Source of the DNA: Helochares maculicollis
Lineage: Eukaryota; Arthropoda; Insecta; Coleoptera; Hydrophilidae
Direction: 5' to 3'
Length of the DNA stretch: 59,949 nucleotides
Assembly (NCBI GenBank): GCA_033557835.1
Contig: JAWQRO010000086.1
Coordinates: 1 to 59,949, forward strand
Below, one piece after another: positions 37,426-48,940 of this stretch; within the stretch, counting starts at the first letter, position 1; every line of letters starts with the position of its first letter. A program made the translations under genes and the position numbers. The notes beneath the pieces are model-generated. The model was not told the origin of the DNA. It worked only from the letters and a program-made list of their open reading frames with translations, and ran no database searches.

Positions 37426-40400
37426 ATGATATCGATGAAATCTTTGCTAAATAAAATAGTTGCCAAATTTTACAGTTTTGTTGAATTGACCAATTTACTT
37501 AATTTGTTTCATGCAGATCTTCAGAAGAATGTGAGATCAAAGAAAATATGCTTGCCCAAGCATGTAAAAATTAAAAAAAATACAAGTGCGATGTTTGTTT
37601 TCTTTCAATTGTTCATGGCACAGATAGAAGATAGAAACCGCAACCAAAACTGTGCAGGAATTATGCTTTTACAATGGTTGGTGTTGATCCAGTCAATCCA
37701 AAATGATAGAAGAAGACATAGAGAAATACCATATCCCAGATTTTTCTTCAAAAGGTGGATGCTCTAGTAAAACTCCTATTCTAGGTTGGCTGAAAGATGG
37801 TCCCTTTTTAAAATCTATTGCAGTAACTGGGAGTAAAAGTAGACCAACAAAAAGATGTGCAGTTTGGTGCTCTAAGTGAGATAACTTAGGAAAGCAAATC
37901 CGTAAGGAAAGTCGGTTATTATCACTAAATTGTCAAGTTGGTGTCTGGTTTTGAAATTTACTAGAAAGAAGTAAAGGTTTTTGAGAGTACTGTTCTATTT
38001 AATGATTATTACTATAGTACACATTGATTGATATCTAAAAATCAATATTTATTCGTTTATATAGGTTTTTAGCCAAATGTTTTTTTAAACTATTTAAACT
38101 TTCCAGAAACAAATATATTTTTAATTAAATTTTTGTAAAAATAACTCGGGCGTTAAAATACCTGTTTAATTTAATTCTATCCATTTAGATTTTGTCCTCG
38201 CTTTTCCGGCTTTTGCATTAAAAAACCCTATTATTTTAATTTTTCCCTTCTCTTTTTATACAGATGCTAAAGCATTTTTTTGTTCATAAAACTCAATTGG
38301 TTTATTCTGTACAGTCGCTGTAGGTTTTCAACAGTGACATAATGAGATGATTTCTATTTAGGAAATCCATAAAGAATCAATAAAGAAGTGGTTTTCTGCT
38401 GTTTACCGAAAACTATTTAAGACCAATGTCTCTACTCGAGGACAAAAGAGTGCCCTTCCACTTGTCAGCTATTATAAATAACTGAGAGCTACCATTGAAC
38501 GTGCATTGCTTATTCTGGTAATTATTTTGCAATTGACTACATATCTAGCTACCCTCACTTAGTTTAGTCTGCAAACCAATGATGTTCTGAGAATTGTACA
38601 TGAGCCTAAAAATGTAAAGATCTTTTGGTTGAATTTATTCCTTAGAACCACTTTTTCTCAGGTCAATATTTAATAATCATCATCTTCATAAGCTAACACA
38701 TGTTACTCCCACCCTTCTAGTTTATAATTTCGCAATTTTATCTAGAAATTAGTTGTAATAAATAAAGCTGCTTAGTTGTAATTTTATTAATGCATATTTC
38801 TACTTCTACTGTATTTTTATTTTTTAAGTATTATCCTACGACTTCTTATTCAAAGCAAAAGTCAAACATAAATTTATAAGTAATTTTAAATGTTTAAGGT
38901 TTGCACAAAATAATAAATCTAATCATATGTTAGAATACAATTTTAACAATATTTCCGCGATTTTCAAGTTGAATGTCTTTCAGATATTTGGCCCCATAAC
39001 TTGTAATCAGATACATTCTATTTTTTCTACATACAATCGTGTTTAGAGAAGTCGAGTACTTCATTAGAAGTACTACTCATAATTAAAAAAAGATTTTCTA
39101 AATTCGTGTCGTATCATATTAGCTGAAGTTACCAACACACATTTTATTTTTATTATTGAGCAATACGAGATCAATATAATTAGTTTAGAGGTTTAGGTCG
39201 ATAAATCAGCGGAACATTAAGCAAACCCTAACTTAGTAATAGTCTTTTCTCGTAAAATTCTCGCCTCTAATCAAATTACTCACTTGAAACAAGGTGAAGT
39301 AACTTAACAACCAATATTGAGGTGACACGACTTTCCGATTTTTTTTTTCAATAAATACCCATGTCATGTCAATAATTCGGAAAGAATTTATTAGATTAGG
39401 GTATTTGTCGACAATTTGTAGCATCCGTTGTAACAATATACTTATTTTTTTTAATCCCTGGCCCACGCACACAACTTTAAATTAGGGTTTAAATAACACA
39501 AGGAATTTAAGTATTACCAGCTACTGTTGCATTTCTACGGGCTCTCCTGCGTTTAGTAGCAGGGGTAAGAACGATCGAGGGTGAAAAGAGGAGAACGCGG
39601 CGAAAATAGGGGGCCAGATCCGGAGGGCAGTCAGTTTTAGTTTATTTCAATGTTTCCAAAGCTTCGCCTTAGAGATTTACTGAGGACATCTGAAATGCCA
39701 CGGATCTGTAGAAGGTGTCAAAAAATTCCGGTGATTTATTGAAGACTGTATTGATGTCGAGTAAGTACTCAACCCCCGCCGAATCAGTAGGGAGTTCTGG
39801 TAAAAGGGAAATGAAAATAGAACAATAAAATCTTTTGTCGGAGCTATGACTGCAAAGAAATGCATACCCCAAAAATTGAAGAAAAGTTTCGGAAACTCTG
39901 GTCCACAGTTTCCTCATTCCCATAAAATGCCGTTAGAGGGAGCAATAGCAGACATGATAGGTCAAACAATTCGTGTGCAATCGAATGTGAAGAGGAAATG
40001 CCAGTGTAAGGAGGAAAACGTCTGTAAATGGGACCGTTTCATACCCGAAAGCATTCTCGATCGAACGCTTTAACATGATCTCCACTGAAATTGGTTAAAC
40101 TACTTATTTTATGACACTCTTGTGTCCCTTCAGTGTTCTTCTTGCTTTTTACACATATTCTCCTCGCGCCGTCTGATACTCTGACTGGCTATCTTTGCGA
40201 GAGGTTTCCACTTTTTACCTCTTGAAATATTGGGATGTTTTTCACCTTCGCTGGGCACCCAACACCGACCATTAAGAGAACCTGCTTATTACGTGTAATT
40301 AACCTCATTTATTCCGGTTTTTATCTTTATAGGCTATTTGTCGAATTAATTAAGCTAGATAAGCAAGTCATGCCGAGTTAAATTAACAGAAATCCTAAAG

Positions 40401-40599
40401 ATCTCCCCCCTATAGTCACGCAACTGGATTTCGGAAAAAAGTACACGGAAGGTCGTCGAGCCGTTTTTTTAAAATTAATAAGATTGCAGCAGTCGGAATA
40501 TATAAAATATAATAGTTGTTTATTTAGAGATGATTTTAATACGTTTGATTCAGTGTTACAGAATTGCAAACGGCAAAATAGCAACCCACTGAGATACTA

Positions 40600-41060
40600 A
40601 TAGAGGAGGCAAAGAAATGCGGTTCAGTGGGCGAAACCGCTGATGGCCCATTTTAAATATTTAGTGGGCACCTGGCGAGAGAGCCTCCTCTGGTCTGGTG
40701 TCCCATTATCATAAAAACAAATGCGAACATCTGTCCAATGCCAGGCCGGTACATCCGCCATTTTATGTCCCCCTCAACGGAGCGCATCGCTTCACTACCT
40801 TCCCGCCTCTCGTTCTCCTCCGGGTGCCCCTTTTTAATCCGTCTCCGTGTAAGGCGCAGACAGAGCGTGGGGAAGCAGTCGTTCACGCACGCATTGCGTA
40901 ACGCAGTATCGATGAGAGCCCCTACGCAGGCGCATTCTGTGCCGTCGCACTTTTCGGATTTGTTTACTAAATGGGTTTCGCTTAAGCAGATAATTAATTG
41001 TAGTCACTGAGGGGTATCTCCCTGCTTGCCTGACTGGCTGGCGGACTGCCTGTCCTTGTT
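40600..41060. other. CpG-rich island in toy intron, candidate regulatory element or promoter
   Basis: Relative to the flanks this stretch is GC- and CpG-rich, and includes CCGCCATTTTATG at 40756-40768, a core shared by YY1/Pho-type sites. Overlapping open frames on both strands (40653-40886, 40698-40901, 40738-41010) look like a composition effect, as none resembles a protein family. A Polycomb-type or alternative-promoter element is one possible reading; composition alone cannot decide. Confidence 0.3.
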
Positions 41061-42959
41061 GAAAGTCTCTCTTTCATTATATTCGGGCAGTAGGTTCGGA
41101 AGTGTTTGTTTTTTCACTCATTCATTGTTCATCGAGCAGCTTTTGCGATTTTTATCGGTCTTTAATACATTTTATTAATCATCTATTTTCTTGTAAGTGT
41201 TCATGCTCAATCTTATTTCAATTAAAATCGGCAAATTAGTTTTTATCAAAGCATTGTACCTCGCTTCGTTCGGCACTGCAGATTAAAGTATTTGTCTTAG
41301 TTACGAACGTCAAAAAATATTGCCACAGTCTTAGGATGGAAAGCCTTGCTAATTTGTATAACATACATTATCAAACCTTAACCTTACTCTTGACTGAAGT
41401 TTAGCACGATACATTACATCCCACTTTATAATAAAATATTATCTATATACAAAATGTACAGGATACAACAACTCAAAACCAAAATAATACATAAGCAGCT
41501 CAAAATTGTGTTTTTAGACGTCGCATCCCTAAAAACAACAAACACACAGATGGAGATAAATCCACTTTTGTAATTTAATCACCCGATAGCTTAAAAGTAA
41601 AATATTCTCACAAACATAGTTACCAAATTCATTGAGCTACCAAACAAAAAAATTCAAATGAAGACGAAAAAAGCAACAAATTCTTTTTGGAAAATAATAT
41701 CTTTTCTATAGTAAAAACCAATAACGAATTCTCGAAAGAAAACACCAACAAAATTTATAAATCCAAAATATATATCAATTCAATCCAGGATCACACATCA
41801 ACAAAACGAAATTTAGTTCAATTCAACACAATACTAGATTTTACTTCAATTACAAAAAAATATTTAGTTACAAATACAATAGGCAAAATTAACAAAACAG
41901 ACAAAAACAAGTTTATAAAATAAATTGCACAAAATACAATTAAAACTGTGTACACTTTGCTCAACCACTAAATGTGTAATTCAGTCTATATAAATCTGAA
42001 ACCAACTTAAGACTGAACAGTACAGCACTTCCAAGCAAGCAAATGCACATAATAATGCATATGAAATATGACAACAAAAAAATCATCTGGAAGTAGAAAT
42101 CGAGAATAAAATTTTGATTAGAAATACTCTATTTAAAACTAAAGAAACTAATCACAATTCAGCTTATGATTGTAGGTTAAAAATACCCAACATTTCTGTT
42201 TATAAACAATATTATCAAATATTGTAAAATATCAATTTTTAAATAAATGATTAATTTGCATCAACAGGCAAATTCAAACTGAGTTCTCAAATTAACAGTC
42301 ATCGAGGATTTCTCTAAAAGTACAAAATGATAACATGATATAATTTATGCAAAATATGACCATCTCAGTAGACTGAATTTTATTATAGCAATAGAACTAA
42401 ATCGGCAGAAATCTGCAGCTGAAGCTCATTACCTTTGTGTAAAAGAAATGTATCCAGAAAATGTCAACATTGATTGTTAGCTCAGATATAATTTCAGTTT
42501 TAGAAAAACATCGTAATACCAGATATCTTAGTATTATCATCTAAGATCATATATAGTGTTAAATAAGACACTTGCAAGATAACTGCAACTGCAAGAAATA
42601 GTAAAAGTGGTTTTGACGACACCTCAAAAATCAAAAAAGGACATTACTGCCACCAAAATGTAGTACGTTGCTTGAGAATTAGTGGTTGCAATGGTAGATT
42701 TCAATTGAAGAAACAAACAAAATTATCACAATGAATTGCAATTGCATCGTGAAATAGGTTTTTGAACACAGAAATTAAGTAAAAAACTAATAAGCAGCTT
42801 ATATAATTATAAAATAATTGCGTTTGCCCCTACTTCAATCGCTCGATTTTACTTGCATATAAGAGACAAACCTACAAAAGTTCTGCAGAAATTAGAAGCA
42901 AGAGTTTGGTTAACATTTTGTTTTAGATAAATCCAGTACAAGATGGTTATAAAGCATTA

Positions 42960-43560
42960 ATTAATTAATTTCGAAATTAATAAGAAGCCATCCTCTGGTT
43001 CATGGACAAAGAGTGTGAATACAATGTTAAAGAAAGATTATTTTTGATAATATGAGAGTAGACAGCTCAAGGAAGACGAAATTTAACTCTTCTTGAACTT
43101 AACTGGCCATGCAATATAGAAAAGAGGTCGCATCACTTGCTCCCTTCACCTCTAAGATGAGCTTGAATCTGTGTTTTACGAAAAGTACAAGTAGGATATG
43201 TACTGTCAGTAAAGGGCATAAACAATGAAAGAAAAGTGGCCCGTAACATTCAAAAGTATACATTTTGTGCTGCATTATGACAATGCTAGATCACATACTA
43301 CTTTAACGAATCGTCAAAAGATTGAACAGATTGCCTTGATTTGTCACCTCCAGCATAGATCTCATATCTAGCATTCTACGATTATTACTTGCTTCTGTAC
43401 TTTATTTAAATGAAGCAAATAATTTTGAAAAAGATGTTCGTCCAGTTCAATTTTTTCACTTCTAAAGATCTTTTGAATGCTATAATAGCAACTTACACAA
43501 ATGGCATCACGCTGGCAAAATAATTATAGAAATTACATTATGCAAGAAATATATTTTATC
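42960..43560 (+). pseudogene. degraded mariner transposase, 3' half
   Basis: The plus strand reads FVLHYDNARSHTTLTNRQKI (43266-43325), the second catalytic Asp block (HQDNARPH). The downstream bases 43360-43440 are still alignable in other frames to the SDYHLF..L block. Upstream sequence from about 42960 is more decayed but continues similar. The first Asp block was not identified. Stops and shifts are frequent. Confidence 0.65.
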
Positions 43561-46500
43561 TCTAGGTATAACTAATCTTTTAGAAAAAAAAACATAAAGT
43601 TTATGATTAGTGAACAAATAAGGCAAGTATATTTTGCCTTTTAAAGTCATGTTGTTGCAAATGGTGGCAAAGCTGTTTAAATATTCAAAAGTCTAAATCG
43701 TTTCATATGAATTATATTTTATTGAAAACGAAACATCATATTCTTGCAACCCTTCCGAAAACTGTACAGCAATTAAAACATCCATTACAAACACTATTAT
43801 CTCAAGGCAAAGAAAGAGGCGCAATTTTCAATAATAATTTTAATTTTTATCCAAGCACATATGTTTTCTACATTCCTGCATTACAATCTAAAATGGTAAC
43901 GGAAAGGTTTTGCAAGAATGAGACAATTTGAATTGTCTGTGCCAAATCTTAGGCTTGTATGGATCTTTATTATAATGGCTAATATTTTTCATAATTTTAG
44001 AAACATATTTTATTATTTACTAATCTAGATTAGTAATTACCTATACATTTTAAGTTACTTTAATATTCTCTATTTTTCTAAAAGCGTTTAATAGTCTTAG
44101 CCGTTAGACATATTGTTTTAAAAAAAGGATCAGGCTGCAAAGTCATTTACATTCTAATTCCTTCCAAGTTATTATGGTGTTGGCTCTACAATCTAGTGTT
44201 CTTGCTAATATTTTCTGATTTGCATTAAATGATTCTTTAAATTGTACAACAAGCTTATGAGCATAAAGTATGTTAATAATACTTCTAGCTGTATACATAA
44301 TAAATAGTATTTTATTTTCCAAGATTTACTCAGTTGTTTTTCTAGTAATTGGGTTTTAAGACTTATATATTGTAGCAAAATTAAAAAGTGAATTTGTTTC
44401 TTTGCTAAAATCGTTATAATAACTAGATATATGAAAATACCTTTTTTTATTTAAGAATTCAGCATTATATCACACTCTGCACTATATTCACTGTGAACTA
44501 GAATTTATACTTCTCCGATGATTCGTTTGTGGAAGACTCATTATTATAAAGCACCTTAGGCTCCCAGAAACAAAAAATTATATCAACTTAACTAAACAAT
44601 TGATGAAAATTTTTAACGATTGACCCATCACGGCCGCGATTTTAAAGGAAAGATAAAATCCCTCGATGAAAGTAGACAAACCAATTCTTAATTGAATATT
44701 GACATTCAACGTTTCTCCCAAATTTTCAAGATGTAAATAAAGATTCGGAATTCCCTTATAACGCCACAAAAATAATACCTAAAAATTGGGAATATGCTTC
44801 CTCTATCTTTCATCTAGAGAAGGACATTTAATATCAAAAACTTTTAAGTCCAATACTTAATAAAAGATTTGAAAAGCAGATAGTATCTTAAGAGTGAGCC
44901 AAATAAACGAATCCCTGTATATGCCAACATTTACTCATTCTATTTCGCGCACCAGCCTAAGGCCAGGAAGTTAAATATCTTTGTAGTGAACTTTAACTAG
45001 CAGTTATGAGATCTACGCTCCTTGCCCGGGGCTCAGTGTTTGTGTAACATGTCGTATGTCAACGCTCTGCAAACTCTATTAGTGACAAGATCTAGTTGGT
45101 GTTTACATAACTGGTGTATATATCAGGTACAGCCGGAGAGCGAGGTTTGCTTCTCCAAAGTTCTCTCTTTGCAAACTCAATAGAGAGAACCTCGGAGGGT
45201 AGTGGAACGCAGGGTAGGCGGTTTAGATGCGATAAGAGCACTTGGATTCAACGCTAATAGGCTCGATACATGTCCCTTTTGTGTACATGACAAATGTTTC
45301 TGCTACCTTGTCGGCACTTTTGTTCAGTTATTGTCCTCTAAATTATTATTTTGGGATTCGGGAATGGGCCTGTTTTCACTTAAATCCCGAATGGAGACCT
45401 TTTCATAATTTACGATAATACACTAGTTTGTTGGGTGACCTCGCAGAATAATGGTTGAGGTTTTCTGTCAATTTATAATACCGTTTGTCAACTAGCACTA
45501 TCTGTTTCCTAAGCTACAATTTCTTTCTTTCCAACTTTGTCCCTACTATCACTTTCTAAGACTTTATATTTCATCTAATTTGATAGCGGAAACAAATGGT
45601 TAGAAGAAGTAAAATTGGCTTCCTATCGCATTAACTTTAGAAATTTACAATAAAAACATGAAGAAAACCTCATTTATCAATTTTCGTTCGCTCAAAGCGG
45701 CGGTTGCTGGTGAGGCGGAGGAATTTCCAATCTTTCCCTCCAGTCAGATTTTTTCCAACATTTTCGTTGACGCATGCAAAGTGGATTTTGTCAATACAGC
45801 GTATTCTTGCAGACCTCCGAGAACGAAAAGAGAGGTAGAGGTCCACCATTTTCTATAATCTCTATATATTTTTATAATCCCTTCGGTCGGGCTTCTCTAC
45901 ACCTCCCCTCTGGCGAGTTACCAAGGCAACTGCACCCTCACATACCGACAGATACCGGGGGATTGTCTTCTTGTTGTTCACCTCTCTGTTTTTGTTTACT
46001 GCGTTCACTGTCCTGGATCGAGACAAATAAGTTAATAAATATATCCACTTTTGCACAGTACATATAACTTGGAGTTATTCCGGTGAAGCGTCTGGACTTA
46101 CAACTATGTCCTATGTGTTTTATAGAAAAACTTTCTTTATACTTTTCAAAATGGGAATAAAGGGATTCTCGCCCTTTCTGTAACATGTTTGTTCTATTTT
46201 GCCTATTGTCTTACACAATATTACATACTTTTCCATCTATACACATTTCTTAACCCTATTTAACTACTACATTTTTCTAGCTGAGACTTTATAGCAACAG
46301 ACTTTGACTCCGCTGAAAACTGCACTGCTTTATTAGAAAATGCTAGATATTTAAATATCGATCAGGTAATTCTACAAATCGAATATCTACTTGTAAACTT
46401 CAGACTCTGGATTTACTTAGATTGTTTACAATATCAACGAAAGTTTCTGCTGTTAAAGGAATAATAACATTTTTGTATATTTATTGATTTAAAATGTAAA

Positions 46501-48244
46501 AGTGTAATTCTATTTATAATACGCGAGACTTCTCAAGATTATTATGCTTTACGTACACTTGAAAATATGATTCAAGATGTTTTCATTAGACAATTTGTTA
46601 TATTGTGTCTAAATTTACAGTCATAAGTAGTTGCAGAAACTGTTTAAGATTTTCTGGATTTATTTTCTCTATGTGCGACGATCTTTGCAATCCTTGAGCA
46701 AATTTTTCAATATCAGATCGCTACTACAATGCATATTTTTTCTAGTTCTATATATTTTTACAAAGTTTGTCTTGCTATTCAGAGAATAGCCTTTATGATT
46801 TTTAGAAAACATCTTTTGAAGAATTCCATTCATTAAAAAAATCCAATAATTTTAACAGGATTTTGTAAGATTTTGTTCTCATTACTGTTGAAATTTAAAA
46901 TGAGCTTGGGTTAAGGTATTTAAGTTTGAAAATCCTTATATTTACAACCTTTGGCTCTCTATATTAATATATAGACCACAAAAATGATAAATATAATATA
47001 AGCATTGTTTTTTGGGTAATTTAAAATAAAAAAGCAGATTTTTACTATAGTTGCTTTAAATGCTTCTATCCCATGATTAAGCCTTTGAAAAATCTTAATA
47101 AATTCCTGAGAACTACCTTAACCCTAAAAGGATGTAATAGATATAATAAAACTATTATAAATAAATTCTCAAATACGCAAAGTAAATGACAGCTGAAAAT
47201 TGTCGCAAAAATTAGAGACATTACCTAAAAATTATGAAATTAACAGTACTAATAGCAGTAGCTATAAAAAAATCTAACAATACCAATATTAACATCGGAA
47301 CAAAAGCAAAGTCTTGTTAAAAGTCTGTGGGTTTTTTAGTGGGTAAATAGCCAGAAGAAGGTTCTTTATCATAAATTTTCAATCGCATTTTGAAATGTTA
47401 ATAAAACACATTATTGTTAGTATGAAAATCTAATTGAAAATAAATCCTCAAAAAACTTGAAACAAATCAGGCGAAAAAATTAATCTTGAAAAAAAAATTT
47501 GATTTGCTGAATTTATTGAAAGTCGCAGTTGTTGCACTTTCATAACCTGTTTTGATTTCTAATATTGGTTAAAGAAATCTATCGAAGAGACTATAGAGTA
47601 TATAAAGCATGTGGACATAGTTTCGAAGACAAATTAGCAATGGAATCCTGTAAAAAGCTTGTAGACTAATCGCGATCAATTCTTGTCAAATTTTAGAGAC
47701 AAATTATTAAAATAAATACTCATTGCTCATTCCAAATTATGAAAATCCGGTTGATTAGTCATATAAACTAGCTTTAAAAGCGAAAAATGAATCATCATTC
47801 ACAAATAGACTTAGAAATTATTATTTTGAAGATAAATGGAGAGTTAATCTTAATATATTCCTGAGATTTAATTTTAAACAAATATCCTGCGTTCAGATAA
47901 AATCTGTAGTAAAATCTTGGCAAAAGTAGAAATTTTATTAAATTCAATGAAATTAACGAATAGAACGAATTTTCAATATCAATAGCAAAAGAAAAAGATT
48001 CTTCCAAATGGCTAGGTCAAATATTTTTCACGCAAGGCTAAAATTGTGAGTTTCTATAATATTCGAATGTCAAATGTCAACATAGATCAACAACACCCAA
48101 AAATAATCGAAATGGATTCAAACGGTCTTAAATCGTAATGGACGATAAAACATTTTTATGGTTGTAACGTAGGTTATGAAACAAATGGTTAAGTGCAACT
48201 TGTCTACAAATCAGAAAATCAATCGGTAAAAAAAAGCTACTTAC

Positions 48245-48425
48245 ACTAGGTATGTTATCATTATTGCACACTCCTTCAGAAAGCAATCGGTCCCTAATTT
48301 CCCAAGCGAAGATCGATGGACACTCGCGCTTGAACTCGGCTATTTTCTGCACTACAGGTTGAGTGGCCACTCTTGGTTTCGATCCCCCAATTGCTCTGGG
48401 CTTGATCGACCCAGTCTCGTAATAC
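48245..48425 (-). CDS. toy: toy exon: end of PAI, linker and start of RED subdomain
   Basis: The acceptor is CCTCCTTCTTTCCAG|G at 48426. The donor is CCTAGT|GTAAGTAG, with GT at 48244-48243, which leaves phase 0. It encodes residues 73-133: the Arg that completes KILGR, YYETGSIKPRAIGGSKPRVA (the PAI end and linker), then the RED helices with KRECPSIFAWEIRDRLLSEG and NNDNIPS. The Lys in GSIKPR and the segment after PRVAT (QPVVQKIAEF) are Toy-like rather than Eyeless-like. The exon splits no conserved motif abnormally and joins the next exon exactly at NIPS|VSSINRVL, the usual Pax6 intron position. Confidence 0.97.
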
Positions 48426-48504
48426 CTGGAAAGAAGGAGGTTTTCAAATTATCTAAAAGAAGATAATTATACATCACATTTTTATGAAGATTTCTAGCAG
48501 AGTT

Positions 48505-48615
48505 TGATCTTACTTGGCCGCGGAATTGTAGCTTAATAAAGGATTAAAGACTTGGCGCACTGTCGAAGAACCACTTCTACTGAAGTCTGAAGCCCTTGGT
48601 GGCCAAGTAAGATCA
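48505..48615 (-). promoter_or_regulatory. 15-bp stem able to sequester the cassette-exon 5' splice site
   Basis: In the transcript, TGATCTTACTTGGCC (48615-48601, within the candidate exon) is the exact reverse complement of GGCCAAGTAAGATCA (48519-48505), which spans the donor from exon position -6 to intron position +9. The intervening loop would be 81 nt. A hairpin of this kind would cover the whole U1 snRNA recognition site, so inclusion of the exon could depend on unfolding, transcription speed or an RNA-binding protein. The pairing is read directly; the regulatory role is inference. An alternative is that the arms are terminal repeats of a small exonised inverted-repeat element, but no target-site duplication is visible. 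Confidence 0.55.
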
Positions 48616-48624
48616 GCAGATAGG
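48514..48624 (-). CDS. toy: candidate 111-nt cassette exon inside the paired domain
   Basis: It lies between the two paired-domain exons. Acceptor: a pyrimidine-rich tract ending CTGATTGCAG at 48625. Donor: GGCCAA|GTAAGATC with GT at 48513-48512. Its length is 111 nt and it is open in exactly the frame set by its neighbours: AG|C gives Ser on entry, AA|G gives Lys on exit. The 37 residues added or changed begin S-LSADLTWPP and end SYNSAA-K, so the isoform would read KILG-[insert]-YYETG. Flanking introns would be 87 and 88 nt, typical compact insect introns, whereas skipping gives a 286-nt intron. The insert would interrupt PAI helix 3, where vertebrate Pax6(5a) also alters PAI, though at ILQ|VSN. 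Its start pairs perfectly with its donor. I do not recognise the insert from any family. Transcription is unproven. Confidence 0.62.
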
Positions 48625-48711
48625 CTGCAATCAGAATGTAGGCAAAAATTTCAAAGGTTCAACTACTAAATACAAACAGGCGTCCACAGCAATATTAGAA
48701 AAACCTATTAC

Positions 48712-48940
48712 CTTCCAAGGATTTTTGATACGCATCCATTAGACACTTGAAGTATCCTGGAAATATCGCATGGGCGAGCACCCGAATGGGCAAGTTCCAC
48801 GATCTTTTGCCTTGTGGAATCTGGCAAAGGTCTCCCGTTTACATAGACTCCACCCAACTGGTTGATACCGCTATGACCTGCGGCAGAACATCCAAATATT
48901 GTGTTCTGCCCCATGGCTGTGTGATGCATCAAGTCTTCCT
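48712..48940 (-). CDS. toy: toy exon: N-terminus and first half of paired domain (PAI)
   Basis: The acceptor reads TTTTCGCAG just before base 48940. The donor is AAG|GTAATA, with GT at 48711-48710. The frame runs EDLMHHTAMGQ, then GHSGINQLGG, then the PAI helices with RPCDISRILQ and SNGCVSKILG, ending inside the Arg codon (AG|G). The only Met before the paired domain in this exon that gives the full N-terminus is at 48929-48927 (residue 1); the frame is open upstream to the acceptor. Drosophila Toy begins with MML and a similar Met-His stretch, so the true start is probably in an earlier exon whose last base completes the first codon here. The ATG at 48929 has T at -3, which also argues against it being the main start. 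Contains no stops and no unusual residues in DNA-contacting positions. Confidence 0.96.

Larger units (their letters stand above)
32444..48244 (-). other. toy intron, about 15.8 kb
   Basis: This is the longest visible intron, between the two halves of the RED coding region. It holds mariner remnants at 36.54-37.42 and 42.96-43.56 kb. CpG/GC-richer islands occur at about 33590-34260, 39530-39630, 40600-41060 and 45660-45960. The rest is A+T-rich with no coding potential that I recognise; a Lys/Asn/Ile-rich open frame at 41687-41923 is a composition effect. The 37430-37860 stretch after a mariner remnant looks like decayed coding sequence of unknown origin. Confidence 0.6.
48426..48711 (-). other. 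toy intron between the paired-domain exons (286 nt), holding the cassette exon
   Basis: If the 48514-48624 exon is skipped, this is one 286-nt intron. If included, it becomes two introns of 87 and 88 nt. A second AG upstream of the used acceptor (TTCTTTTAG near 48454) would give an immediate TAA stop, so it is not a productive alternative. This is by far the shortest intron of the gene. Confidence 0.85.
1595..48940 (-). other. toy: twin of eyeless (Pax6) gene, seven coding exons, partial at both ends
   Basis: The minus-strand exons join in phase as 48940-48712, 48425-48245, 32443-32227, 19135-18986, 15139-15057, 8979-8795 and 1812-1595. The product is a nuclear DNA-binding transcription factor with a paired domain (about residues 18-145, counting Met at 48929 as 1) and a paired-type homeodomain (238-297, Ser at homeodomain position 50). 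In insects toy acts at the top of the eye and head determination network, upstream of eyeless (family knowledge). I call it toy rather than eyeless because of GHSGINQLGG, GSIKPRAIGG, RLPINSGFNSMYSSIPQ and SCLQQRD/YPYMFHDPL, which match Drosophila Toy; eyeless reads HSGVNQLGG and GSIRPRAIGG. Introns are about 0.29, 15.8, 13.1, 3.8, 6.1 and 7.0 kb. The final exon after 1595 and the 5' exon(s) before 48940 were not found. Confidence 0.95.

Noticed and set aside
40653..41010. Overlapping open frames on both strands
   Set aside because: They overlap one another in a GC-rich island and none resembles a protein family.
48426..48460. Alternative acceptor TTCTTTTAG upstream of the paired-domain exon
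   Set aside because: It would give TAA immediately in both splice combinations.
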